Of a stretch of 64,000 nt of DNA, positions 53,752 to 63,593 are shown in pieces. The position numbers were made by a program, and so were the translations under genes. The first letter of the stretch is position 1, and every line of letters starts with the position of its first letter. The stretch spans positions 1-64,000 of the forward strand of contig NZ_AQXW01000002.1 in the NCBI RefSeq assembly GCF_000376825.1, in the 5' to 3' direction. Under the pieces are notes generated by a model, which had not been told where the DNA came from, ran no database searches, and saw only the letters and a list, made by a program, of their open reading frames with translations. Source of the stretch: Demetria terragena DSM 11295 (GTDB lineage: Bacteria > Actinomycetota > Actinomycetes > Actinomycetales > Dermatophilaceae).

Positions 53752-54239
53752 GTATTGATGTGCTGAACGAGACCGAGATCGAGGTCGACCTCGAAGAACT
53801 CCACGAGTGTGCGCGCTTCACCATGGACGAACTGCACGTCCATCCGCAGGCTGATCTGTGCGTACGGGTCATCGACGAAGCCGCGATGGAGATCCTGCAC
53901 GTTCGGTGGATGGACCTTCCCGGTCCGACGGACGTCATGAGTTTTCCCATGGACGAACTGCGGCCAGGTAGCGAGGGCGAGCCCTCCGAGGAGGGCGTTC
54001 TTGGTGACATCGTGCTGTGTCCGACCGTCGCGGCGGCGCAGGCTGCTGCCGCAGGCCACACCACCCAAGAAGAACTCTTGTTGCTCACCGTGCACGGGGT
54101 GCTGCACCTGCTGGGCTACGACCATGCGGAGCCCCAGGAGCGGGACGAAATGTTTGATCTGCAACGGCGCTTGTTGCTGAGTTTCCTTGCTCGCCGCGGC
54201 GACGGTCAGCCGCGCATCAACCCACCGAGCGGCTCATGA
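53748..54239 (+). CDS. ybeY: Endoribonuclease YbeY
   Basis: The 163-residue protein has [19 protein letters not shown] and the zinc motif [11 protein letters not shown] with three His. It is a metal-dependent RNase in 16S rRNA 3' maturation. Its start overlaps the phoH stop. Confidence 0.95.
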   Translation: MSIDVLNETEIEVDLEELHECARFTMDELHVHPQADLCVRVIDEAAMEILHVRWMDLPGPTDVMSFPMDELRPGSEGEPSEEGVLGDIVLCPTVAAAQAAAAGHTTQEELLLLTVHGVLHLLGYDHAEPQERDEMFDLQRRLLLSFLARRGDGQPRINPPSGS

Positions 54240-54276
54240 CTAGCCTGGCGCGTTCGAGCACGCGGGAGGTCGGGCG

Positions 54277-55596
54277 ATGACTTTACTCGTGTTGTGCGCC
54301 GTTCTCAGCGTCGTCATCGCCTTTGCCTTCGCGTTGATCGAGTCCGCGATTTCCCGGGTCGGAACCGGCCACGCCGAAGAACTCGCGGAGTCCGGCCGAA
54401 GCGGAGGCCTGGCCCTGCAATCTGTCGTAGCCGACCGTAGCGCGGTCGTGATGGTCCTGACGTTCTTGCGGGTGCTATCGGAAGCTGCGACCGCCGTACT
54501 CGTCACGTTGGCGGTCCAGCAGATCGTGGATGGTTTCTGGGTTGAGTTGTTGCTCGCGATCAGCATCATGGGGCTCGCGAGCTTCCTGCTCGTCGGCGTC
54601 TCACCGCGCACGCTCGGGCGCCAGCACGCTGACAGCGTGGCGCTGGCGGCAGCGCCAGCCGTGGGGGCTTTGCGCAAGTTGCTCGCTCCCGTCGTTCGCC
54701 TTCTGGTGCTGGTGGGCAATGCGGTGACCCCGGGCCGTGGCTACCGGGACGGACCATTCGAAACCGAAGCCGAACTGCGCGAGTTCGTTGATTTCGCCGG
54801 TGAGTCTCTGCTCATTGAGGACGACGAGCGCAAGATGCTGCACTCGGTCTTCGACTTGGGCGACACGCTGGCGCGTGAAGTGATGGTCCCGCGTACCGAC
54901 ATGATCTTTATCGACGGAACCAAAAACCTTCGACAAGCCATGAATCTCTTTGTGCGATCAGGCTTTTCGCGCCTCCCTGTAGTCGACGGCGGTCCGGACG
55001 ATGTCGAGGGCTTGGTCTATTTCAAGGATGTGTCTCGGCGAGTGTTCGCCGACCATCGCAACGAAAGTCGTCCGGTGACGGACGTGATGCGGCCGGTCGC
55101 GTTCATCCCCGACACCAAGCCTGCCGACGACTTGTTGCGCGAGATGCAGGTCGAGCGCCGACACTTCTCGGTCGTCATCGACGAATACGGCGGTACCGCG
55201 GGCCTAGTGACGATGGAAGACATCGTCGAAGAGATCGTTGGCGAGATCGATGACGAGTACGACACGATCAGTCCGCAGGTCGCGCACCTTGACGATGGTT
55301 CTGTGCGCGTTCCTGCCCGCCTCGAGATCGATGACCTGTGCGAACTGCTGGACGTCACGATCGAAGAGGAAGACGTCGAGACCGTGGGTGGCTTGCTGTC
55401 CAAGTTGGTCGGTCGAGTCCCGATCCCCGGAGCCGCTGGGGAGATCAGTGGTCTGCGGTTGACCGCCGACCGTGTCGCGGGACGACGACACCAGTTGGCG
55501 ACCGTGGTCGTGGAACGAGTCGGAGACCTCGATGACGAGGCACTCGAAGGCGAGGACCCGCAGGACCATACTGAGGACTCGGACACCCAGAAATGA
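54277..55596 (+). CDS. CNNM/CorC-type hemolysin-family membrane protein
   Basis: The 439-residue protein has a DUF21 domain with about four helices, MVPRTDMIFID leading into a CBS pair (to about residue 310, with VVIDEYGGTAGLVTMEDIVEEIVGEI read across) and a CorC_HlyC C-terminal domain. Such proteins are implicated in magnesium or divalent-cation handling. GGGAGGT precedes the ATG. It keeps its usual place between ybeY and era. Confidence 0.9.
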   Translation: MTLLVLCAVLSVVIAFAFALIESAISRVGTGHAEELAESGRSGGLALQSVVADRSAVVMVLTFLRVLSEAATAVLVTLAVQQIVDGFWVELLLAISIMGLASFLLVGVSPRTLGRQHADSVALAAAPAVGALRKLLAPVVRLLVLVGNAVTPGRGYRDGPFETEAELREFVDFAGESLLIEDDERKMLHSVFDLGDTLAREVMVPRTDMIFIDGTKNLRQAMNLFVRSGFSRLPVVDGGPDDVEGLVYFKDVSRRVFADHRNESRPVTDVMRPVAFIPDTKPADDLLREMQVERRHFSVVIDEYGGTAGLVTMEDIVEEIVGEIDDEYDTISPQVAHLDDGSVRVPARLEIDDLCELLDVTIEEEDVETVGGLLSKLVGRVPIPGAAGEISGLRLTADRVAGRRHQLATVVVERVGDLDDEALEGEDPQDHTEDSDTQK

Positions 55597-55605
55597 GACA
55601 TCGGA

Positions 55606-56529
55606 ATGAGTGACTACCGTGCTGGATTCGCATGCTTGGTGGGGCGACCCAATGCCGGAAAGTCGACGCTGACCAACGCGCTCATCGGCAGCAAGGTGGC
55701 GATTACCTCAAGCAAGCCACAGACCACCCGCCACACCATTCGAGCGATCATCACCAACGATGAGTCCCAGTTGGTTCTGGTGGACACGCCGGGGCTGCAC
55801 AAGCCGCGGACCTTGCTAGGCGAACGCCTCAACCACCTCGTACGCGAGACCCTGCTCGAGGTCGATGTCGTCGGATTCTGCCTTCCCGCGGACCAGAAGA
55901 TCGGCCCGGGTGATGCCTTCATCGCCGCCGAACTGGCCGAGATCAGGCAGGGCAAGAAGGTCCCGATCGTCGCGATCGCGACGAAGACCGACACGGTCTC
56001 CAAAGATCGAGTCGCCCAACATCTCATGGCCATCGACCAGCTCGGCAACAAGTTCGCGGCGTTCGACGACATCGTGCCGTGCTCGGCGACCGCAGACGTC
56101 CAAGTTGACGTCGTGGCGCGCGTGCTCACGGGGCATCTTCCGGCCTCACCGAAGCTTTACCCCGATGACATGCTCACCGAAGAAACCGACACGGTACGCA
56201 TCGCAGAGTTGGTGCGGGAGGCAGCGCTCGAAGGCGTGCGAGACGAGTTGCCGCACAGCTTGGCCGTGGTCGTGGAGGAGATGGTTCCACGCGAGGACCG
56301 ACCGGCAGACAAGCCACTTCTGGATGTACGAGTCAACGTGTTCGTTGAGAGGTCATCGCAGAAGGCCATCGTCATCGGTCGGGGTGGGTCGCGACTGCGG
56401 GAAGTCGGGACCAATGCCCGTCGGCAGATCGAAGAGCTCCTCGGCCAGAAGGTCTACCTCGACCTACACGTCAAGATCGCCAAAGACTGGCAGCGCGACC
56501 CGAACCAGTTGAGCAAGTTGGGATTCTGA
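55606..56529 (+). CDS. era: GTPase Era
   Basis: The 307-residue GTPase has GRPNAGKST at residues 13-21, DTPGLHKPRTLLG, and ATKTD in place of NKxD, as often in actinobacterial Era. The KH domain follows with VIGRGGSRLREVG. Era assists 16S rRNA maturation and small-subunit assembly. It shares one base with the next gene (TGATG). Confidence 0.95.
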   Translation: MSDYRAGFACLVGRPNAGKSTLTNALIGSKVAITSSKPQTTRHTIRAIITNDESQLVLVDTPGLHKPRTLLGERLNHLVRETLLEVDVVGFCLPADQKIGPGDAFIAAELAEIRQGKKVPIVAIATKTDTVSKDRVAQHLMAIDQLGNKFAAFDDIVPCSATADVQVDVVARVLTGHLPASPKLYPDDMLTEETDTVRIAELVREAALEGVRDELPHSLAVVVEEMVPREDRPADKPLLDVRVNVFVERSSQKAIVIGRGGSRLREVGTNARRQIEELLGQKVYLDLHVKIAKDWQRDPNQLSKLGF

Positions 56530-57278
56530 TGCGTGACTATGAAGCATGGGCGGAGTTCGGCGATGTACTGCGACTACCGATCGACCCAGAACGCGATGTC
56601 GCTGCGTCCATTCCGTGGGAGCAGGCTGGCTTCCAAGCACACCTGCCGTTGATCGACGTCGGACCAGGCAGCGGTGTGACGACCGTCGTGCTGGCCGAGA
56701 CCTTCCCTGACGCGGAGATCGTGGCCGTCGAGCCCGACCTGTTGATGCGGTCGCTGCTCATGACCCGGCTGGCCGAGCGCTCCGGCGTTCGGGAGCGAAC
56801 TACGGTGTTGCCTGGCGTAATTCAGGAGACTTGGTTGCCGGCCGAGTGTGGGGGAGCACTGCTGTTCAACGTCATCTACTTCCTTGGCGAACGCGAGCGC
56901 GAGCGTTTCTGGCATCGGATGGCCGACGTACTCGTGCCAGGCGCGTCGGTGCTGATGAGCCGGTCCTACGGCGGTGCTGGCGAGGTCGATGTTGAACGCA
57001 AACTGGTCAGTTCTGGCACGGTCGGTCGCCACGAATACCAACGCTGGTATGCCTCACACGCCCTTGGCGACGGGCGTGTGGAGATCATCAACCAGTTCCA
57101 GGTGCTGCGCGACGGTGAAGTCGTGCGTGATGAGGAGACCCGGATCACGCCGTACGGCCTGGGCGAGGACCGCATTGTCGATGAGATCCCCGTTGGCGCG
57201 TTCGGCATCGAGGAGATCGACGAGCGCTACCTCGCGATCCGGCGGCATCCCGATCTCGCCCGCCGCAAGCGCCGCTAG
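56529..57278 (+). CDS. Class I SAM-dependent methyltransferase
   Basis: The 249-residue protein has LIDVGPGSGVTTVVLAE (SAM motif I), AEIVAVEPD (motif II) and a LFNVIYFL segment, then a C-terminal part without a recognised target domain. The substrate is unknown. It is coupled to era by TGATG. Confidence 0.8.
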   Translation: MRDYEAWAEFGDVLRLPIDPERDVAASIPWEQAGFQAHLPLIDVGPGSGVTTVVLAETFPDAEIVAVEPDLLMRSLLMTRLAERSGVRERTTVLPGVIQETWLPAECGGALLFNVIYFLGERERERFWHRMADVLVPGASVLMSRSYGGAGEVDVERKLVSSGTVGRHEYQRWYASHALGDGRVEIINQFQVLRDGEVVRDEETRITPYGLGEDRIVDEIPVGAFGIEEIDERYLAIRRHPDLARRKRR

Positions 57279-57287
57279 CCCTGAGCG

Positions 57288-58433
57288 TTAGAGGACCTGA
57301 ACCCCGGCCCAACCCTGTTCGACGGCCTGCTGCTCGGTGCTTCCCTGCCCGAAGCGGTCGCCAGCGGCGGTGATGGTGGCGCGAGCGAAGGTGGCGAAGT
57401 CGGAGTCTTTGGGGAGAGTTCGAGAGGTCAGGACGTCGTACCAGATCTGGCCGGCGCGCTCCCATGCGTGTCCGCCGATCGCGGTCGCTGCGAGATAGAA
57501 CGCACGGTTCGGGATGCCGGAGTTGATGTGCACTCCGCCGTTGTCGTGCTCCTCATCGTGCGGCAGGTCTTGGTAGTCGGTCATCGACGCAGGCTGTGGG
57601 TCCTTGCCGATCCGCGGGTCGTCATAGGCCGTTCCCGGCGCCTTCATCGAGCGCAAGCCCACGCCGTTAATGCCTTCGGCGTAGAGGTTGGCGCCGATAA
57701 TCCAGTCGGCTTGCTCGGCGGTCTGGCCCAGGATGCGCTGCTTGACCAATGACCCAAAGACATCCGAGACGGATTCGTTGAGCGCACCAGGTTGTGCGAC
57801 ATAGGTCAGGCCGGCGGTGTATTGGGTGATCCCGTGCGCCAACTCGTGGGCGATGATGTCGACGCTGTCCGTCATCGACGCCAGCAACACGCCGTCGCCA
57901 TCGCCAAAGATCATCTGCTCACCGTCCCAGATGGCATTCGCATAATTGCGGTCGTAGTGGACTGTGGCGACCAGCGCGAGACCTCGATCGTCGAGCGAGT
58001 TGCGCCCGTAGATGTCGGCAAAGAGATCGAAGGTGTGACCGAGGCCCTCGTAGGCCTCGTTGGCATCGCTATCTTCGACGGCAGGGTCGCCTTCAGCGCG
58101 CACCAGTTCACCGGGAAGCGCGGTGCTGTTGCCTGCGTCGTGGATCGCGCGCTTTGGTGCGACATCGACAGCAGCGGCGTCGTTCTGGTCTGCATCTGGG
58201 GTCGTGGTGATCGCTGTTCGGGCTCGGCTGCGCAGGTCAGGCGGGATGATGCCAGTGTTGCCGCGAGCCTCCCGGTCTGGGCCGCTGTGGGCAGCTTTCA
58301 CACTGCGCCGCGCGGCAACTTCTGGTCGAAGGGCCAGGGTGTGTTGGGCGCATTCGGCGACCCGGCGGTCGTCGTCTTGAGCGAGCCGCTGGAGCAGGTG
58401 AGGCGGAATGATGAAGCACGGTGTGGTCGTCAT
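57288..58433 (-). CDS. M4 metalloprotease of the protealysin type
   Basis: The 381-residue protein has no signal peptide. It starts with the short protealysin-like propeptide motif CFIIPPHLL, then the thermolysin domain: HELAH (His196, Glu197, His200), the downstream zinc ligand Glu in NESVSDVFG, and GGVHINSGIPNRAFYLAA with the transition-state His. Protealysin-like enzymes are cytoplasmic or secreted without Sec and are often encoded beside an emfourin inhibitor, which is not seen here. It follows the DoxX gene by 4 bases. Confidence 0.88.
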   Translation of the reverse strand: MTTTPCFIIPPHLLQRLAQDDDRRVAECAQHTLALRPEVAARRSVKAAHSGPDREARGNTGIIPPDLRSRARTAITTTPDADQNDAAAVDVAPKRAIHDAGNSTALPGELVRAEGDPAVEDSDANEAYEGLGHTFDLFADIYGRNSLDDRGLALVATVHYDRNYANAIWDGEQMIFGDGDGVLLASMTDSVDIIAHELAHGITQYTAGLTYVAQPGALNESVSDVFGSLVKQRILGQTAEQADWIIGANLYAEGINGVGLRSMKAPGTAYDDPRIGKDPQPASMTDYQDLPHDEEHDNGGVHINSGIPNRAFYLAATAIGGHAWERAGQIWYDVLTSRTLPKDSDFATFARATITAAGDRFGQGSTEQQAVEQGWAGVQVL

Positions 58434-58437
58434 GTCG

Positions 58438-58884
58438 TTACTCTGCCCGCTGGGACTGACAGTCGGTCGGTACGGCGCGTTCGGGAATGGCGGCCGACCA
58501 CAGCGCGCCGGAAATCAGCAGCGGCTGGCCGAACAACCGGGCTAACCGCTTGGCGTCGGTGTCCAGGCCGAAGGCGGTGATGCCCTCGACGTACTGCGCG
58601 ACGTTGCCGGGAAAGACCAGCACAAAGAACACCGCGAGCACGAGCCCGGTGATCCGGCGATATCGGGGCAGTGCGAGTAGTGCTATGCCGAGTCCAATTT
58701 CGAGGACGCCTGAAGCCAGAACCACGAAGTCCTCGTTGACCGGCAACCATTCGGGCACCTGCGCGTGGAAATCCTGCCGACCCACGGTCAGGTGCGCCAA
58801 GCCAGCCAGCACCATGAATGCGCCGAGGACAAGGCGGGTGACGTTTTGGGAGCGCGTCGCGACGGCCCGATCGAAGACACCCAT
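58438..58884 (-). CDS. DoxX-like membrane protein
   Basis: The 148-residue protein has four helices: RLVLGAFMVLAGLAHLT, FVVLASGVLEIGLGIALLAL, LVLAVFFVLVFPGNVAQYV and LLISGALWSAA. This is the DoxX/SURF4-like pattern. Roles are poorly defined. It is just upstream of the protease on the same strand and divergent from leuA. Confidence 0.78.
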   Translation of the reverse strand: MGVFDRAVATRSQNVTRLVLGAFMVLAGLAHLTVGRQDFHAQVPEWLPVNEDFVVLASGVLEIGLGIALLALPRYRRITGLVLAVFFVLVFPGNVAQYVEGITAFGLDTDAKRLARLFGQPLLISGALWSAAIPERAVPTDCQSQRAE

Positions 58885-58942
58885 GGGTGCACCGTATGCC
58901 CGCCCAGGCGAGGTTGCTGGACAGAGCGGGAGGGCATTTGGT

Positions 58943-58948
58943 TAGAGT
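58943..58948 (+). promoter_or_regulatory. Possible -10 box of leuA
   Basis: TAGAGT fits TANNNT and lies so that transcription would begin at or next to the GTG of the leader peptide at 58955, giving a leaderless start. No clear -35 is seen. Confidence 0.4.
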
Positions 58949-58954
58949 GACCCC

Positions 58955-58999
58955 GTGCGGATCGCGTTGCTTCTCCTTCGCTGCCGCGGCGAGGCCTAG
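58955..58999 (+). CDS. Leucine leader peptide of leuA (LeuL)
   Basis: A GTG-started 14-codon frame encodes MRIALLLLRCRGEA then TAG, with four consecutive Leu codons (TTG CTT CTC CTT). It lies 97 bases before leuA. Leu-rich leader peptides with ribosome-mediated attenuation are described in front of actinobacterial leuA. Its last codons lie inside the left arm of the hairpin at 58984-59022. Confidence 0.75.
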   Translation: MRIALLLLRCRGEA

Positions 59000-59022
59000 T
59001 TCTTCGGCCTTCCTCGCCGCGG
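58984..59022 (+). promoter_or_regulatory. Attenuator hairpin of leuA
   Basis: CCGCGGCGAGG (58984-58994) and CCTCGCCGCGG (59012-59022) form a perfect 11-bp stem with a 17-base loop. The left arm overlaps the leader peptide end, so a ribosome stalled at the Leu codons would leave the hairpin free and a ribosome at the stop would melt it. No T-run follows. Confidence 0.65.
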
Positions 59023-59063
59023 AGTCTCGCCCTGCGGCCGGAATCTCCTGCACGACTTTGTGA

Positions 59064-60839
<1,776 letters not shown>

Positions 60840-60852
60840 GCACAGGAACGCA

Positions 60853-61155
60853 CTACGCGCGGTGGTCAGGCTCAGTTCCTGGCCACCCGTGCACGTGCAA
60901 CCTGCGCGCGACGCGATTGATGTCAGCCTGCGAGGGGAGGGCATCGGTGATTTGGGTGATGTGCACACCGATGTCGGTATGGCTCATGTCTTCAATGCTG
61001 GCCGCAAGTTCCTCGGCAACCTCACGGACTTCGTCCTCGGTGAGGCCACGTCGCAGGAGAGCCAGCAGGGGGATGTAGTCGGTGGGCGGAACGCCAGCGG
61101 GATAGCCCGCCTGCAGCCAGTCGACCACTGACCGCAACTTGTTGTTGAGTGTCAT
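60853..61155 (-). CDS. DUF3349 family protein
   Basis: The 100-residue helical protein has VVDWLQAGYPAGVPPTDYIPLLALLRRGLTEDEV and the conserved C-terminal VARRLHVHGWP. DUF3349 is an actinobacterial family of unknown function. It lies 9 bases after the small membrane protein and forms an operon with the phosphate carrier. Confidence 0.85.
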   Translation of the reverse strand: MTLNNKLRSVVDWLQAGYPAGVPPTDYIPLLALLRRGLTEDEVREVAEELAASIEDMSHTDIGVHITQITDALPSQADINRVARRLHVHGWPGTEPDHRA

Positions 61156-61164
61156 GGCAGGGCG

Positions 61165-61446
61165 TCAGTTGAAAGGTAGCGGCAACTCGACGTCGAACCC
61201 GGAGGCCACGATGGCGCCGATACCGCCAAGGACGCCGAGCACTACGAAGGCGAAGCACAGGACCGAGAGCGCCCGACTCGAGCGGCGACCAAAAGGCGTG
61301 ACGGGTTCACCGTCGTGCGCTTCCGCGGAGATTGCGGCTGTGCGTACTCCGACGGCAAAGAGGACCGGAAGGCCTGCACCAATGAGGAGCCCGATGATGA
61401 GGACCTTCCAGGCGCCGTCGACGGCGAGGACGATGTTCTCCATCAT
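61165..61446 (-). CDS. Small two-helix membrane protein paired with the Pit carrier
   Basis: The 93-residue protein has helices VLIIGLLIGAGLPVLFAVGV and ALSVLCFAFVVLGVLGGIGA. The ATG at 61446 or 61443 overlaps the Pit stop codon. Similar small proteins follow pit genes in other actinobacteria, which suggests an accessory role; no function is known. Confidence 0.7.
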   Translation of the reverse strand: MMENIVLAVDGAWKVLIIGLLIGAGLPVLFAVGVRTAAISAEAHDGEPVTPFGRRSSRALSVLCFAFVVLGVLGGIGAIVASGFDVELPLPFN

Positions 61447-62669
61447 GAGGAGACCTTCTTCTGCTCAGCACCGAGGATCTCGTTGACTGCAGGTTCGGGA
61501 GACCACTCGTCGGTGACGTTGTCGGCGCTGACCGGCTCACGGCGCGATCGGGCATACATCAAGCCGGACAAGACCAGCAGGATGCCGAAGACGACGAGCG
61601 GGCCAGCCATGCCACCGAAGGCGTGACCGATCACCCACATCAAAGCGCCCACCATCCCCGCTGCCGGCAGGGTGATGAGCCACGCAACGACCATGCGTCC
61701 GGCGGTACGCCACCGCACCTGCGCACGCCGCCCGAGACCCGATCCGAGAATTGATCCGGTCGCGACGTGCGTGGTGGAAAGCGCAAACCCCATGTGGCTT
61801 GAGACGAGGATGACTGCGGCGGATGAGCTTTCCGCAGCGAACCCTTGGCGGGGTTGGACATCGACCAAGCCCTTGCCCATCGTGCGGATAATGCGCCAAC
61901 CACCGACGTAGGTGCCGAGCGCGATAGCCAGGGCACAGGCCACCTTGACCCAGAAGGGGATGGAATCAGTGCTGGTCCAGTCGCCCGCAGCGATCAACGC
62001 CAGAGTGATGACACCCATCGTCTTCTGAGCATCGTTGGTGCCGTGCGCCAGCGAAATGAGTGAGGAACTACCGATCTGTCCCCAACGGAAACTGCGGTCG
62101 GTGTAGTGCTCACTCACCCGCCGAGTAATGCGATAGATCAACCACGTCCCCAAGCCCGCCACGCATGCGGCAATCACGGGCGAGAACATCGCGGGCAACA
62201 TGACCTTGCCGATCACGCCGTCGAGCTTGTCGCCATGCCCGATCCACTTCACCCCACCGGTGCCGAGCGCCGCGATAGCCGAGCCAACCAGGCCACCAAA
62301 CAACGCGTGGGAAGACGAGGATGGCAATCCAAACAGCCAGGTGGCGAGGTTCCAGATGATGCCGCCCACCAGACCGGCGAGCACGATCAGGAGCAGGTCG
62401 TAGCCACCGTTGGTTAAAAACTCGGGTCGGGGCGCGCCTGAGGGGTCCTGAATATTGATGACCGCGTTGGTCACGGTGAGAGCTACCTCAACCGACAAGA
62501 ACGCGCCGACCAGATTGAGAACAGCGCAGAGGGTGACTGCCGCCTTGGGGCGCAACGCGCCTGTCGCGATGGGCGTCGCCATCGCATTACCGGTGTCATG
62601 GAAGCCATTGGTGAAATCGAAGGCCAAGGCCGTAATCACGACAAGGATGAGGATGACGGTTGCTGTCAC
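61443..62669 (-). CDS. pit: PiT-family inorganic phosphate transporter
   Basis: The 408-residue protein has the PiT repeats: FDFTNGFHDTGNAMATPIATGAL near the start and SLAHGTNDAQKTMGVI in the second half, plus LPSSSSHALFGGLVGSA. It imports phosphate with protons or metal-phosphate. The GTG start is at 62669. It heads the operon with the small membrane protein and DUF3349. Confidence 0.93.
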   Translation of the reverse strand: MTATVILILVVITALAFDFTNGFHDTGNAMATPIATGALRPKAAVTLCAVLNLVGAFLSVEVALTVTNAVINIQDPSGAPRPEFLTNGGYDLLLIVLAGLVGGIIWNLATWLFGLPSSSSHALFGGLVGSAIAALGTGGVKWIGHGDKLDGVIGKVMLPAMFSPVIAACVAGLGTWLIYRITRRVSEHYTDRSFRWGQIGSSSLISLAHGTNDAQKTMGVITLALIAAGDWTSTDSIPFWVKVACALAIALGTYVGGWRIIRTMGKGLVDVQPRQGFAAESSSAAVILVSSHMGFALSTTHVATGSILGSGLGRRAQVRWRTAGRMVVAWLITLPAAGMVGALMWVIGHAFGGMAGPLVVFGILLVLSGLMYARSRREPVSADNVTDEWSPEPAVNEILGAEQKKVSS

Positions 62670-62744
62670 AGCCTTAGTGTGCCGCGTTCACCGGCTGTTG
62701 TGCACATCGTGGTGGCGTGTTTGCGATTCAGAAACAATTGGGCT

Positions 62745-63551
62745 TCACGCGACGCCGTCGTTGACGACCGCCACGACGTGGTCCAGCGCGGCGGAGTCTC
62801 CCTCCAGGACGGGGAAATGCGGGGCTGGGCGGCCCCACAGATAGAGGTCCAGGTCCATCGCGTCCGCGCTCATCTCTCCCGCGACAGCCTCGCCCTGGTC
62901 GTCGCTTCTGGCGCGCCACGAAGCGATGTCGACCTCCTCGCCGTCGCGGTCCGTTCCCACGAACCGGCCGAGATCAAGAACCCAGCTCAGGTCGGTGTCC
63001 GTTGCCCGCATTCGAGCGGTACGCCCGTCAGGGGTGAACTCGCCCCACGCGGGGTGGTTCCCGTGGATGATGCGCAGGGCCTCATCCACGCCGTCGCTCG
63101 CAAACTCGGGGTCGATGGGAGAAATCGGCAGTCCTGCGGTGAGCTCGGCGTCAACGCGGTGGATCAGCGCCTCATGGGCCTGGCGTCGGCCGAGGTATTC
63201 CACCTGATGCAGAGAGGTGTCCGCCACCCACATCCACCGCGGCTCGCTGGGATCGGTCTCAGCAACGAGGTGATGCAGTCGGGCGCTCTCCCGAGCGAAG
63301 AGCGCCAGCAGACCCTCGCGGTCAGCAGGACGCTCAATGTCGACCAGGTCAATGATCTGTTGGGTGTCGCGCAGGTCCTCGGCGATGACCGACGCCCAGA
63401 ACCACTGCACGTCGCCACCGAGGTGCCACAGCAGGTCGTCCGCGTCCCAGTCGGGACAGGTCGGGACCCGGTCAGTGGGCGCGGTCTGGCCGATCGCATC
63501 GAGGAACCGCGCCGACTCGGCGCGAAGGTGGTGGGCAAAGTCGAGGCTCAT
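62745..63551 (-). CDS. Maleylpyruvate isomerase-family mycothiol-dependent enzyme
   Basis: The 268-residue protein has the MDMPI N-terminal DinB-like bundle with VPTCPDWDADDLLWHLGGDVQWF (first metal His), RRQAHEALIHRVDAE (second His-x3-His pattern), and the MDMPI C-terminal domain from TDLSWVLDLGRF. The family uses mycothiol, the actinobacterial thiol. The substrate is unknown. Confidence 0.88.
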   Translation of the reverse strand: MSLDFAHHLRAESARFLDAIGQTAPTDRVPTCPDWDADDLLWHLGGDVQWFWASVIAEDLRDTQQIIDLVDIERPADREGLLALFARESARLHHLVAETDPSEPRWMWVADTSLHQVEYLGRRQAHEALIHRVDAELTAGLPISPIDPEFASDGVDEALRIIHGNHPAWGEFTPDGRTARMRATDTDLSWVLDLGRFVGTDRDGEEVDIASWRARSDDQGEAVAGEMSADAMDLDLYLWGRPAPHFPVLEGDSAALDHVVAVVNDGVA

Positions 63552-63593
63552 GATGGCGAGCGTAGCGATGGTGGGTGGGCTGCGTCGCGCGAC

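Noticed and set aside
60861-60887. Hairpin GGTGGTCAGG/CCTGGCCACC as a leuA terminator
   Set aside because: It lies inside the DUF3349 coding end, has a G-U pair and no T-run; could help but is not well supported.
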